Program-made: the position numbers and the translations under genes
Notes under the pieces: generated by a model
What the model was told of the DNA's origin: nothing
Database searches by the model: none
The model's input: only the letters and a program-made list of their open reading frames with translations
DNA from: Primulina eburnea
Lineage: Eukaryota; Streptophyta; Magnoliopsida; Lamiales; Gesneriaceae
DNA: 64,000 bases
Assembly (NCBI RefSeq): GCF_022965805.1
Contig: NC_133110.1
Location: forward strand, 30,624,668-30,688,667
Direction of reading: 5' to 3'
In this document: one piece after another, positions 44,009 through 56,597 of the stretch
How the letters are laid out: the number at the start of each line of letters is the position of its first letter
Position numbering within the stretch: position 1 is the first letter of the stretch

Positions 44009-44939
44009 GAAAAGAGATCGGTTACGGTGACCGGAAGCGCAACGGAAGTCAAAATTTTTTTTTTTTCATGCTAAAATTTCGGCCACCACATAATTTTCTG
44101 CAACAAATACAATAAAACACAAAAATGACATTCATAGAGTGTTTTAGAATTTTTACCTATCAACCTCTTAAGGTTGATGATGGCTCCAACTTTGTTGTCA
44201 AACAACAAAGCTCTTCAAGGCAAGACAATTCTACAAGCTCCCTCCTTTGAACACTCCTTGTTCAAAAATCAAGCCCACCACTTGCAAGCTAGAACCCTTC
44301 TTACTTTGCACTAGAAAAATAAGAAGATTTTACAAAGAGAAGTGTGTGTATTCTCCAACAATTGAAGAACACAAAAGGAGAGAAAATGAGAGAATTTTTC
44401 TATCAAAAATTCGGCCAACGTGCAACAATGAGAGAGGGGAGAGTTGCCTTGGTTGTGGGAAAAGTTGTCTTGCATGCCATGCAATATTTTATTCAAACGT
44501 ATTCTACAACCCTTCACCTCCCAAGCATGCAAACCCTAGTGGGCTTGTAACATTTACAAAGGGCCCATGGACTTTTATTTAAATTGTCTCAAACCCATTT
44601 GAGCCCAATTAGACTTTACTTGATTTTACTCAAGCCCACTAGTTAAATAATTATTTCCAATTGGGCTCTACAATGGCCAATGTTATTTAATTAATCCAAC
44701 ACTTGAATTAATTTAATTATTTGGACTCTACTAGGCCCACTAGTGTTTAATTAATTCAACACTTGAATTAATTTAATTTAGTCCATAATAATGTTTATGA
44801 AAATCACAATTTTCAAATACATTATTCACTTGGCCAAATTTTAATTTAGGAACACTTCCATTAATTAAAATTTATATTTCTCTCATAGAAGCCATACTTC
44901 TATTTTTCTTTACACTTATAAACTCATTTATAAACCGTT
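44009..44939 (-). repeat. 5' LTR of copia D, 3' part
   Basis: Matches the 3' LTR from 33456 to about 34386, then breaks at CCGTT. About 20 bases of unassigned sequence (44940-44960) precede element F. The other end of this LTR is at 63077-63391. About 830 bp between them (34387-35213 in the 3' LTR) are missing. Confidence 0.88.
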
Positions 44940-44960
44940 ACAATAAAAGGCGCATTTAAA

Positions 44961-46972
44961 TGTCACACCCTTACTCTATACTTAGCATAATTACCATAAT
45001 CAAAATAAGGTTTGAATGATATAACTATATTATGAATCCAATCAAACAAGGGGCATCACTTTGATGGTTTGTATAATTTTTGGCATGATGTCCCTATATT
45101 TTGTATAAGCCAAAAACTCAACTCAAGCAACAACCTCAAGCCTATTCTCATATAAAAACATACTTTGTATCATCATTCATAACATGGAACTTGTTTCAAA
45201 CCCTCATATAAAATTTACTACAATACATATGCGGAAGCTATACAATAAGAAGTCCCGGTTCTTGTCGAGATAGGGCACGTCACTAGCATCCATTGGCGAA
45301 CCGGAATCCCAGGCATCTTCACTACCTGATCCTGTAATACATGAGCTACGTGAGTTTATAAAACTCAATAAGTTGGCACTTATACGTATCAATATGCATC
45401 GAAGGAACATACATATCAAGTCGTGATCAATAATGAATCTTAAAAACATGTCATACCGTAGCATATATTCAATGTTCATTTTTGTACTTGAGCCACATTA
45501 GTTGACCTGTACTACCGTGCTTGCTTTATTATATAGCTACTACTGTGTTGGACGTCAGGGAGCAACCTTTGGCATCCCCACGCCCCATGAACATATATTG
45601 GCCAATAGCTTTGGTGGACTTAAAACCACCCATGATGTCAACAAGCTCTATATCATGTAAATCAATCCTTTTCTTTTCATGTTTATGTTCTTGTTCATGA
45701 CATAGCACTCATCATCAATATTCATGAGTTCCTTACATATTTAATACATAACAATGGAATATGGTGCTATGTTTTCATAAATAAACATACTAACAATGTA
45801 CATATATCAATAGACAATGAGATGCATTTGAAATTCATAATATTACTCATGTATTACTTCAAGAACATGCCAACTTACAGTCCAAGCTTAAGAACACTGG
45901 TTTGAGACGGTGTTTCTCGCTCCTATGCTGTCAAACATAACAATAATTCAATCACTATATCTATACTAGGTGAAGTTTGCTCCTCTACCTTTATAATAAT
46001 CAAAAGAGATGAAAACTTACACCTTTAGGAAGCTCTTGGGATGAAGAACAAAGTTCTAACTTCAATTCTATGAAAGGAATGAAGAAGGAAGCTTTTGGGA
46101 GGAAGAAATCTTGTTTTGCTTCGTGTTCTTGCTGTGAATGAAGTGGGGGATGGTTGGAATGCTTGGAAAAGTCGATCCTTATCTTTTTATACAGTAGGCT
46201 TCGCTAGGGCGGACGTTTTTGACCGCTAGGGCGAGTAAATCTCGGCCCTACAATTTTATTTTCTGTACAGGCTCGCTAGGGCGGACTCTTTTGACCGCTA
46301 GGGTGAGCAAGTTTCGGCCCTACACATTTTATTTCTGCACAGGCTCGCTAGGGCGGACATTTTTTACCGCTAGGGCGAGCCAGTTTCGGTTCTGCACACT
46401 GATTCATCAGAAATCGCTCCAGAAACGGCTCTTCCCTTCATAATCTGGAAAAGTTGTAAACTACAAAGTTGTAGCCCTATGTCTTGGCCTTAAGCGCTCC
46501 AAATTTCAAGTCATTTGGAGGTCTGAGTAAAAAGTTATGCCCATTCTCCTAAAATGTGTCAGTGAAAGAATGACGGTATACACGACACACTTCGGGGCGC
46601 TTTTGGCTTGTCTTCCACAATGATTTGGACAAAACTCAAAACTTGAAAGTTGTAGCATTATATCTTAGCTTTCTAAGGGTTAAGGCCTCACACAATTTGG
46701 ACCAATATTCAAATCATTATGCTAAAACCCGTACGAACTACCATATTTACGTCTCATTTCCCACAACTTCCATTACACTATCATCACCTACACATCTTAC
46801 TCTAATTATTTAGGCATATATTCATTCTAAATATACCATGGACAATATAAAAGTCATGTTCAATCTCAATATTGATACCTCAATCACCACGTGAAATCTA
46901 ACAAGCTAAATAACTACATAATAAACGACATAAACGCATTATTATCATTTGTACGAGTAACCGGGCATTACA
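44961..46972 (-). repeat. 3' LTR of element F (about 2012 bp)
   Basis: Minus strand starts TGTAATGCCCGG at 46972 and ends GGGTGTGACA at 44961; the exact 3' end is uncertain by a few bases because TTTAAATG follows in both copies. Contains a dyad array (46202-46377) and a TATAAAAA box at 46184-46191. Confidence 0.88.
46184..46377 (-). promoter_or_regulatory. Paired dyad array and TATA box of element F
   Basis: Dyads CGCTAGGGCG (coding strand CGCCCTAGCG) start at 46202/46224, 46274/46296 and 46346/46368: 22 bp within each pair and exactly 72 bp between pairs. On the coding strand the TATAAAAA (46191 to 46184) begins 20 bp after the start of the last dyad, the same distance as in element 1. Confidence 0.78.
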
Positions 46973-46986
46973 ATTCTCCCCTCCTT
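46973..46986 (-). other. Polypurine tract of element F
   Basis: GAAGGAGGGGAGAAT on the minus strand, directly before the LTR start TGTAATGCCC. Confidence 0.85.
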
Positions 46987-49900
46987 CAAAGAATTTCGTC
47001 CACGAAATTTGACGTACCATATAGTTCAGGATATCTCTGTTGAATCTCGTCTTCTCGTTCCCAAGTTGCTTCTTCAATTGCATGATTTCGCCATAATAGT
47101 TTCACTAAGGGTATTTCCTTGCCTCGTAACACTTTTGATTTCCTGTCGAGGATTTGGACCGGTCGTTCTTCATATGAGAGATTCGATGCAAGCTCCAATG
47201 GTTCGAAATGAAGAACGTGAGAAGGATTGGCCAAATACTTTCGTAACAAGGAAACGTGAAAAACATTATGAACTTGGATAAGTTCGGTGGTAAAGCAACT
47301 CGGTAGGCCCTGTCTCCTATTCTTTCTAAGATTTCAAATGGACCGATATATCTTGGACTCAATTTTCCTTTCTTGCCAAAACGTAAAATGCCCTTCAATG
47401 GTGATATCTTTACAAATACATGGTCACCAATCTGAAATTCCAGTCGACGACGTCGCACATCAGCATAGCTTTTCTGTCGACTTTGTGCAGTGTGCATTCT
47501 TTCTCTAATCTTGGTTACCAATTCAGCTGTCTGTTGTACCAATTCAGGGCCTAACAACTTTCATTCTCCTATTTCATCCCAATGTATTGGAGAGCGACAT
47601 TTTCTACCATATAGTGCAGTATATGGTGCCATTCCAATCCTTGACTGATAGCTATTATTATATGTAAACTCAGCCAACGGTAGTTTACTGTCCCAACTGC
47701 CTGGGAAGTCAATAGTACAGGCCCTCAAAATATCTTCTAAGATCTGGTTCACTCGTTCTGATTGTCCATCAGTTTGAGGGTGGAATGCTGTGCTGAATGA
47801 CAATCGAGTTCCCATAGCATGATGCAAGCTTTTCCAAAATTCTGATGTAAATTTTGGATCTCTATCAGATACAATGGACACTGGGATACCATGAAGCCTC
47901 ACTATCTCCTTGATGTATTCTTCAGCATATTGATTCATCGTGTATGTGGTCTTCACCGGAAGAAAGTGAGCTGATTTTGTTAGTCGATCGACAATAACCC
48001 ATATAGCATTGAATCCTCTTTGTGTTCTTGGCAGACCAAGGATGAAATCCATTGTGATATGTTCCCATTTCCACTCAGGAATGGGTAGCGGTTTCAGAAG
48101 TCCTGCTGGTCTTTGATGTTCAGCCTTGACCTGTTGACAAGTTAGACATTGTGCAACAAATTGAGCAATGTCCTTTTTCATACCTGGCCACCAAAATAAT
48201 GGTTTCCAATCCTTGTACATTTTCGTGCCTCCTGGATGGATCGAATAGGGAGTAGCATGAGCATCAATAAGAATGTCGTTCCTGATCGTTCCTTGTTTTG
48301 GTACACACAGTCTCCCTCGATATGTCCATATTCCTTCCCCATCCAATTCAAAGTTCAAATTTCCTTTTTCTTCATCTCGCTGCCTCAATTGTTGTAATTC
48401 ATTATATGTGTTTTGTTCGACCTTAATCCTGTCTGCAAGCGTTGGTCGAACCATAAGAGATGATAGATGAATTGCAGCTCCCTTTGGAATAACATCAAGT
48501 TTCAAGTTCTGCAAATCCCATAAAATTTGTTCTTGTACTTGCATTGCAGCAACAGAACTGGACTTTCGACTTAACGCATCTGCAACAACATTGGCTTTGC
48601 CTGGATGATAATTAATAACACAATCGTAATCCTTCACCAATTCCAACCAACGTCGTTGTCTCATATTCAGTTCTTTTTGCGTGAATAAATATTTCAGACT
48701 CTTGTGGTCCGTATATATTTCACACCGTTCGCCATACAGATAATGGCGCCATATTTTCAACGCAAATACCACTGCTGCCAGTTCTAAGTCATGTGTGGGA
48801 TAGTTCTTTTCATATTCCTTTAACTGTCTTGAGGCATAAGCAATCACCTTCCCGTGTTGCATCAAGACTGCTCCTAAACCTTGTTTCGAAGCATCACTGT
48901 ACACCACAAAATCTCCTGGTCCTTCTGGTATATCAAGGACTGGTGCTGATGTCAATTTTGCCTTTAACTCTTGGAAACTACGATCACATGCTTCGTCCCA
49001 TACAAATTTCACATTCTTTCGGGTTAAAGCAGTCAAAGGCAATGCTATCTTAGAAAATCCCGCTATAAACCGCCGGTAATAACCAGCTAGCCCAAGGAAA
49101 CTACGTGCCTCGGTAACAGTGGTAGGTCGTAGCCAGTTATTAACAGCTTCAATCTTACTTGGATCCACTGATATGCCTTCTTTTGAGATAATATGACCCA
49201 AGAATGATACTTGTTCAAGCCAAAATTCACATTTCTTCCATTTGGCATATAAATGTTTATCCTTCAAAGTCTGCAAAATTAATTGCAAATGTTCTCTATG
49301 TTCCTCTACAGTTCGTGAGTAGATGAGAATATCATCTATAAACACAATCACGAACCTGTCTAGGAATGGCTTAAAAATTCTATTCATTAAATCCATGAAA
49401 GCAGATGGTGCATTCGTTAGTCCAAATGGCATTACAAGAAATTCATAATTCCCATACCTGGTTCGGAAGGCAGTCTTAGAAATATCATCTGACTTCACTT
49501 TTAATTGATGATAGCCTGATCGTAAATCAATCTTCGAAAAGATAGCAGCTCTTTGTAGTTGATCAAACAAATCATCAATTCTAGGGAGTGGATACTTATT
49601 TTTGATTGTCACTTTGTTCAACTCCCGATAATCAATGCATAGACGAAGGGTACCGTCTTTCTTCTTCACAAACAAAACAGGTGCACCCCACGGTGAAAAG
49701 CTCGGTGTAATAAACCCTTTATCAAGCAACTCCTGTAACTGTTCTTTCAGTTCTTTCATTTCTGTAGGAGCTAATCGATAAGGATCTTTTGAGATCGGAT
49801 GAGTTCCTGCCACAACATCAATTACAAATTCGATCTCTCTATCTGGGGGTAAGCCTGTTACATCATCAGGAAATACCTCTGGAAACTCACAAACAACATC

Positions 49901-51457
49901 TGTATCTTCTAGTTCATGAACTGGTGGATCAATAACTAACACAGATGCTAAATATCCTTGACACCCCTTCTGTAGTAATTTACTAGCCTTCATACAAGAG
50001 ATTATCCGAAGTGGTAAGGATATACCTGCACTTGCTATTGTGAATGGTTCAGCTCCTATAGGCGCAAACTTGATCATCTTTATGCCACAATCAATAGTAA
50101 CTATGTACTTCGAGAGCCAATCCATTCCCAATATCACATCAAAATCAGTCATTCTTAAAACTATCAAGTCAGCATACAGTTGATGGCCTTGGACATATAT
50201 TGGACACCCTCGCACAATCTGATCTGTCTGTAATTCTTGCCCGGAAGGTAAGGCTATGGCGAGTTGTGTCTTTGTTGTACTTGCTGTAATGCCCAGTCTC
50301 CTTAGAAACGATTCCGAAATAAAAGAATGCGTGGCTCCTGAATCTAGTAAAACAATAGCAGTAATACCAGAAATCAAGAACATACCAGTGATCATCGACG
50401 TATCCGCATCCACTTCTTCTTTAGTCATAGAGAAAAGGCGTCCCTGTACTTTCTCAGAACTTCCTGGACAATTCTTGGCGAGATGCCCTGGCTTTTTGCA
50501 ATGATAACAGACATTAGAACCTTGCATACATTCCCCGCCATGGAGTTTTCCACATTTAGGACAAGGTGGTCTGTCCTGTTCTTTACGTGGAGGGGGACCC
50601 TTACCACGGGATTCTTCGGGTTTGGTACCTTTACTATCGGTCTTCTTGCCTTGTCCTGTTGCTTGGCTCCTTTGGAAGTATTGCTGCCTTCGTTGTTGCC
50701 TGTCTATGTCAATGTCATGTTCATCCTGCTCCGCCATAAGTGCTCTTTCAACTATCTCTCCATACGTAGCAACTTTGGACATTCGTACATCTCTTTTAAT
50801 TTCAGAGCGAAGTCCCCGCATGAAGTGTTCGCCCTTACTTGTATCATCTCGTGCAATATATGGTACGTATTGGACTCCAGCTTCGAATTTTTGTATGTAT
50901 TCAGTCATTGACATGGTTCCTTGCTTCAGGTTAAGGAAGTCGCTGGTTTTCTTAGCTCGTACGTCTTTACTGAAATATTTGTTGTAAAACACAGTTTTAA
51001 AAGTTCCCCATGTCAATGGTTCAACCGGTAATGCAACTCTTGCACTCTCCCACCATATTCTTGCATGTTTTGTTAAGAGAAAGATGGCACAAGTCACTTG
51101 GTCCGCATCATCCATATGAAGGTAGGAGAAGATGGACTCCAATGACTTAATCCACTCTTCTGCTACTGCTGGATCGGTGCTTCCCATGAATTCCGGAGGA
51201 TTCAATCGTCGAAACCGATCATATACGTCTGTCTGAACAGGCACATGTCTGTGTACTATGGCTTGAGCTTGTGCTTGTTCATGAGTAGTCCGTTGCATCT
51301 CCAGTAGCTGCTGGATTTGTTCACCATGGACTTTTGCTTGTTGTTGGAGTAATTGAGCGAAGTCATCTACAGGTCGTGGCGCACTACCTTCACCTTCGAC
51401 TGCTGGGGCCTTGCCCTTAGATGACTCTCCTTTCTGTACTTTACGTTTCGGTGGCAT
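46986..51457 (-). pseudogene. gag-pol of element F (1298-codon frame plus tail), one stop and one frameshift
   Basis: Starts at ATG 51457 ([15 protein letters not shown]). Domains with approximate residues: capsid-like region ([29 protein letters not shown]), [12 protein letters not shown], zinc knuckle [14 protein letters not shown] (317), protease [10 protein letters not shown] (Asp 372), [11 protein letters not shown] (Asp 708), RNase H ([21 protein letters not shown]), HHCC region, integrase Asp 1137 ([10 protein letters not shown]), Asp 1198 (VSDRDPKF) and Glu 1234 ([10 protein letters not shown]), so DD35E is intact. A TGA at 47561-47563 replaces the codon after DEIGE (CGA in relatives). 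The same frame runs on to about 47263, where a 1-base deletion shifts into the chromodomain-like tail (ILDRKSKVLRGKEIPLVKLLW, 47249-46986). Otherwise intact. Confidence 0.95.
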
Positions 51458-51592
51458 CGTCGCTTATCTTAACCTACATGTAGGTCACGTAGAAACACAT
51501 AACTTAGCATAAACTATGGGATACAAAGATACTTACTTGCCGAGTTCTCCATGTGGATGAAGTGCAGTGTCTTCCCTGTCAAAGAACCGTGG

Positions 51593-51604
51593 GCTCTGAT
51601 ACCA
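51593..51604 (-). other. Primer binding site of element F
   Basis: TGGTATCAGAGC on the minus strand, six bases from the LTR end. The leader to gag (51458-51592) is short and shows no other feature. Confidence 0.9.
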
Positions 51605-51610
51605 TTTAAA

Positions 51611-52803
51611 TTTCACACCCTTACTCTATACTTAGCATAATTACCATAATCAAAATAAGGTTCGAATGATATAACTATATTATGAATCAAATCAAACAAG
51701 GGGCATCACTTTGACGGTGTGTATAATTTTTGGCATGATGTCCCTATATTTTGTATAAGCCAAAAACTCAACTCAAGCAACAACCTCAAGCCTATTCTCA
51801 TATAAAAACATACTTTGTATCATCATTCATAACATGGAACTTGTTTCAAACCCTCATATAAAATTTACTACAATACATATGCGGAAGCTATAGAATAAGA
51901 AGTCCCGGTTCTTGTCGAGGTAGGGCACGTCACTAGCATCCATTGGCGAACCGGCATCCTAGGCATCTTCACTACCTGATCCTGTAATACATGAGCTACG
52001 TGAGTTTATAAAACTCAATAAGTTGGCACTTATACGTATCAATATGCATCGAAGGAACATACATATCAAGTCGTGATCAATAATGAATCTTAAAAACATG
52101 TCATACCGTAGCATATATTCAATGTTCATTTTTGTACTTGAGCCTCATTAGTTGACCTGTAATACCGTGCTTGCTTTATTATATAGCTACTACTGTGTTG
52201 GACGTCAGGGAGCAACCTTTGGCATCCCCATGCCCCATGAACATATATTGGCCAATAGTTTTGGTGGACTTAAAACCACCCATGATGTCAACAAGCTCTA
52301 TATCATGTAAATCAATCTTTTTCTTTTCATGTTCATGTTCTTGTTCATGACATAGCACCCATCATCAATATTCATGAGTTCCTTACATATTTAATACATA
52401 ACAATGGAATATGGTGCTATGTTTCCATCAATAAACATACTAACAATGTACATATATCAATAGACAATGAGATGCATTTGAAATTCATAATATTACTCAT
52501 GTATTACTTCAAGAACATGCCAACTTACAGTCCAAGCTTAAGAACACTGGTTTGAGACGGTGTTTCTCGCTCCTATGTTGTCAAACATAACAATAATTCA
52601 ATCACTATATCTATACTAGGTGAAGTTTGCTCCTCTACCTTTATAATAATCAAAAAGAGATGAAAACTTACACCTTTAGGAAGCTCTTGGGATGAAGAAC
52701 AAAGTTCTAACTTCAATTCTATGAAAGGAATGAAGAAGGAATCTTTTGGGAGGAAGAAATCTTGTTTTGCTTCGTGTTCTTGCTGTGAATGAAGTGGGGG
52801 ATG
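51611..52803 (-). repeat. 5' LTR of element F, U3 end lost
   Basis: Matches 44961-46155 of the 3' LTR almost base for base, then stops at GTGGGGGATG and changes to copia G LTR. The missing part includes the dyad array and TATA box, so this copy has no promoter of its own. Confidence 0.92.
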
Positions 52804-54053
52804 CTGCTAGGCGTTTAACATGATTGGTTGGGTACTATCAGAATTGAGTTCTGACGTTCTTATTATCAAGGAGTTGATAAGTAAGAATGGAGCAATTGGG
52901 CTATGCTCATATAAGGACATGTTTAGTCCAAATCACATGGAGATGTGAACCCACGGCTAGTTGTATCAATGAACCATTGAGGGCCACACAAGTACTAGCT
53001 TTCTAGATCCCGTTGAGAAGTAAAAATAGTTCAATGTGTTGAACGGCTTATAAAGGAGTTTATAAGCGTAAGGAAAATTAGAAGTATGACTTCTATAAAA
53101 GAAAAAAATAGTTCAATGTGTTGAACGGCTTATAAATGAGTTTATAAGCGTAAAGAAAATAGAAGTATGACTTCTATGAGAGAAATGTAAATTTTAATTT
53201 ATGGAAGTGTTCCTAAATTAAAAGTTGGCCAAGTGAATAATGTATTTGAAAATTGTGATTTTCATAAACATTATTATGGACTAAATTAAATTAATTCAAT
53301 TGTTGAATTAATTAAACACTAGTGGACCTAGTAGAGTCCAAATAATTAAATTAATTCAAGTGTTGAATTAATTAAATTATATTGAGTCTTGTAGAGCTCA
53401 ATTTAAATTAATTATTTAACTAGTGGGACTTGGGTAAATTCAAGTAATGTTTAATTAGTCTCAAATACGTTTGAGATAATTAAATTTAGTCCATGGTTTT
53501 TATTTTGATAAAAACCATATAATATGCATGCATGGGAGGTGAAAGGTTGGGAGACTACTTTTTGAGTTTTCAAGGCATGGCATGCAAAAAGTGATTCTAC
53601 TTTTCCCACTACCACGACTAGTCTCCCTTCCCCCCATTGTAGAAGCTAATGGCCGAAAATATTCAAGGGATTCTCTCCATTTTCTCTCATTTTTCTTGTT
53701 CTTCAATTGTTGGAAAACAATTCACTTCTCTTTGAAAAATCCTCATATTTTTCTAGTGCAAATTATGAGGGGTTCTAGCTAGTTAGTGGTGGGCTTGATT
53801 TTGAAGGAAAGAAGGAGGCTTGGAGGCTTGTAGATTTGTCTTCCTTTCAAGTGCCAAGATTGTTTACAACTTGGTTGGAGCCATCATCAACCTCAAGATG
53901 TTGATACGTAACGATTTTCTTACACCCTATGTATGACATAGTTGTGTTTTTGTATTTGCTACATGAAATGAGGGGTGGCCGAAATTTTCTATGAAAAATT
54001 TGATTTTTTAAACTTCCGTTGCGCTTCCAGTCACCGTAACCGATCCCCTTTCA
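52804..54053 (+). repeat. 5' LTR of copia G, 5' part lost
   Basis: Corresponds to about 61830-63076 of the 3' LTR. Ends AACCGATCCCCTTTCA. The first ~900 bp, including the U3 end, were lost with the deletion at 52803/52804. Contains an 82 bp tandem duplication (53026-53189). Confidence 0.9.
53026..53189 (+). repeat. 82 bp tandem duplication in G LTR
   Basis: Two imperfect copies beginning ATAGTTCAATGTGTTGAACGG at 53026 and 53108. Also present in G's 3' LTR (about 62051-62210) but absent from D, so it marks a subfamily. Confidence 0.82.
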
Positions 54054-54067
54054 AGTTGTATCCGAGC

Positions 54068-55854
54068 TATGGTTACGATTTTGTGTGGCAAATACAAGAT
54101 ATTATGTTGAGATCGATTTCTAACCGCATGAGGTGAAGTTTTGCAACGATTCAAGGCCGGATTTGGGGCGGATTTTGGGCAGCAATTTTGGGCAGCTTGG
54201 GCTGCCCGAGGGGCTGCCCGCCCAAGCTGCCCGAAACGGGCAGCAAGGGCAGCCCCCCGAACAGCCCCTTGTTTTTAAATAAAAAAAAAAAATTTTGTTG
54301 CCGGAATCCGGCGACGGAGCTCCTGCGACGGCGATGACGACTAGGGTTTCCAAAAGGTGTTTTGGAATATCAAAGTGTCATGGACCTTGAGTTGTTGGGC
54401 CAATGGATGGCTAACATGTTTGTGAATTTTAAATGGGCCAAAACGTTTTTGGTGAAAAATGATTTTTTGGGCCCTTAAGTTTAAAATTACAAAAGTTGCA
54501 AATATTTTCTCATGAAATAAATATTTTAAGTTGGACTTTAAATATTTATAGTAAATGGTGATTTACAAGAAATTCGGTTATAAATAAATTAATTTTAAAG
54601 TAGACAAAGGTGTATGTATACTTTGTTAATTTAGTTTATAATCGTGGCGGTTAGTGATTGGATCAAGATATATAATATTGGATCAATTAATTATTGTGAT
54701 AATTAATTGATGGTGTAAGATATGTGATATTATGCATGAAGGATGATCAAAAGCCCAAGCCCAATTTGCTAGGTGTATGCTAGGATATTTTGTGTTGAAT
54801 GATTGTAATAATTATCAATTTATAAAGTGGGCTTGGTTTATGGCCCGTTCCCACCCCATGAGATGTATCCCTATTTGCCATGGATATTTATTTGTAAATA
54901 TTAGTATAGTGGATGATCAAGATTGGAAGATGGTGGCCATGATGATTATGAAGATCGAAGACATGTAAATTTTGGAAGCTTATGTAATAGTTGCATTTGC
55001 ATCCCGTGCATTTCTCTAGGATTGGACCTAGGCCCGTGTTTAGCTCACACAGTCCGTTAGTATTGGGGCGATTGATCATCCTTGTTTTGTTTACTGTTTA
55101 TAATATATGCATGATATGTTATAAATAATGAGTATGTGCGTTATTATTATGATAATAACAAAGTTGCATGAATCCGGCAAACATACGATCAAACATGGCG
55201 AGCTTTTAAAATAAAATTAATGATGAGACCTTCCAAAATTAAAACCCCTCATTTTGAATAAGATTCAAAATTAATATCAAGCCCGAAAAGGGGAATTATA
55301 AATTTGTTTATAATTTCCTTGTCTTCCATCGACAATAGGTGCATGATGAACGCTACCCGTACTCGGGGCTCGGCTCATATTATTGGGGGAGCTTTGGGTG
55401 CCGGAAAGCTGTGACATCCATTGACATGGTGATGTGAACTACGTGGAACTCCCATGATTTCGGCTCATATTATTGAGGGAACTCATGGCGACCGTCCATT
55501 AAGGTTCAACATCGATGGGTAAGGCTTGACACGTGAAGATGAACGACGTCATATTATTGGGTCCTAATCAAACATGAGACAAAAGTTTACGTAGAGGGCT
55601 GCATTGTGATGCAATTGGAAACTACCTTTTAGGAATTGTGATTGGCTGATATTATTCGGGATCATAATTCGCTAATTGGACCTTACGTACCTACTGAGGA
55701 AAGGAGTTTCCCATTTTCACTAGAGGGTAGTGAAAGATGTCAAAACAGTGGGAGCAAATATTTATGAAGTAAAAGTCCAAACTTCATATCTTAATAAATA
55801 TTTTAAAATAGTCATCAACATTTATCTGTTTTTACTTTTCAGTACAAATTGACA
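54068..55854 (+). other. Long 5' leader of copia G
   Basis: About 1.8 kb without coding similarity. It holds a GC-rich inverted-repeat cluster (54177-54268) close to the primer binding site, an AT-rich middle, and, directly before gag, a pyrimidine-rich stretch ending TTTTCAG|TACAAATTGACA that resembles a splice acceptor. No convincing donor was pinned down. Confidence 0.7.
54177..54268 (+). repeat. GC-rich inverted-repeat cluster in copia leader
   Basis: Repeated GGGCAGC and GCTGCCC in alternating orientation, such as GGGCAGCTTGGGCTGCCCG, able to form several alternative RNA hairpins soon after the primer binding site. A shorter, related cluster is in D (43841-43887, minus). A role in RNA dimerisation or packaging would fit the position but is inference. 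Confidence 0.7.
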
Positions 55855-56597
55855 ATGTCTTCGATTCGCAATCCGATATCCGTAATACTCGACAAACACA
55901 TATTAACTGGACCTAATTACCTCACTTGGCTAAGAAACCTAAAAATTGTCTTGAATTCGGAAAGGGTAGCATATACACTGACTGAGTCGCCCCCTGTTGA
56001 GGCTCCGACTGACTGCAATCCTGAGGAATTGCAGGCTTACAAGGAATGGTGTGACCATGACTTGATAGCCAGGTGTTATATGCTGACTTCTATGAATGAT
56101 GAGTTACAGAGGCGTTTTGAGGATGCAAAGAATGCTGCTGACATTCATATGCACCTCAAAGAGCTCTTTGGTGAGCAAACTCGGCCTCTTAGGCATGCTA
56201 CCGTCAAGGAGCTGATCACATTGCGCATGCGAGATGGGGCCTCGGTCCATGAGCATGGCCTGAAGTTGATTGGGCTCGTGGATAAGCTCGTTGGCATGGA
56301 TATGATCTTGCCTTCAGAGTTGACCACCGACGTGTTGCTGTTATCATTGCCTAGCTCGTTTGATCCTTTTGTGGTGAACTTCAACATGAACAAGATGGAG
56401 CCGACCCTTGAGGAGTTGGTGAATATGCTTGTTACGTTTGAATCAACCATCAAGAAAGAGAAGTTGGTTCTTTATGTCGGTTCTTCATCTGGTACGAAGA
56501 TTGATCCACATGGGAAGGGAAAGAAGAGTTCTTTCCAACGTCCCAAGAAGAACGTGCCCTTGATGAGGCAATCTCCGAATCCCGTTGAGGCAGCCAG
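55855..56597 (+). pseudogene. Copia gag of element G, cut by a solo LTR
   Basis: ATG at 55855 (MSSIRNPISVILDKHILTGP); a frame opening two codons earlier uses TTG. Typical copia Gag with NYLTWLRNLKIVLNSERVAY, CDHDLIARCYMLTSMNDELQ, LKELFGEQTRPLRHATVKEL, LSLPSSFDPFVVNFNMNK and LEELVNMLVTFES. It is open for about 248 codons and then interrupted by the LTR. The zinc knuckle (CHHCKKPGHWRRNC) follows beyond the LTR at about 58443. Gag would form the particle that packages element RNA. Confidence 0.92.
56593..56597. repeat. Target site duplication GCCAG (left)
   Basis: GCCAG at 56593-56597 and 58404-58408 flanks a TG...CA LTR with no internal sequence: the signature of a solo LTR. Confidence 0.93.

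Larger units (their letters stand above)
44961..52803 (-). mobile_element. Element F: Ty3/gypsy (Tekay/Del-like), nearly complete
   Basis: Minus-strand element: 5' LTR partial 51611-52803, primer binding site 51593-51604, gag-pol 51457-46986, polypurine tract, 3' LTR 44961-46972. The two LTR copies differ by only a few substitutions over the shared 1.2 kb, so it is among the youngest insertions here. The U3 end of its 5' LTR is lost at the 52803/52804 junction with copia G. Confidence 0.93.

Noticed and set aside
44940..44960. A possible target duplication or tiny insertion between D's LTR and F
   Set aside because: About 20 bases could not be matched to either element, and the other end of F is deleted, so no duplication can be tested.
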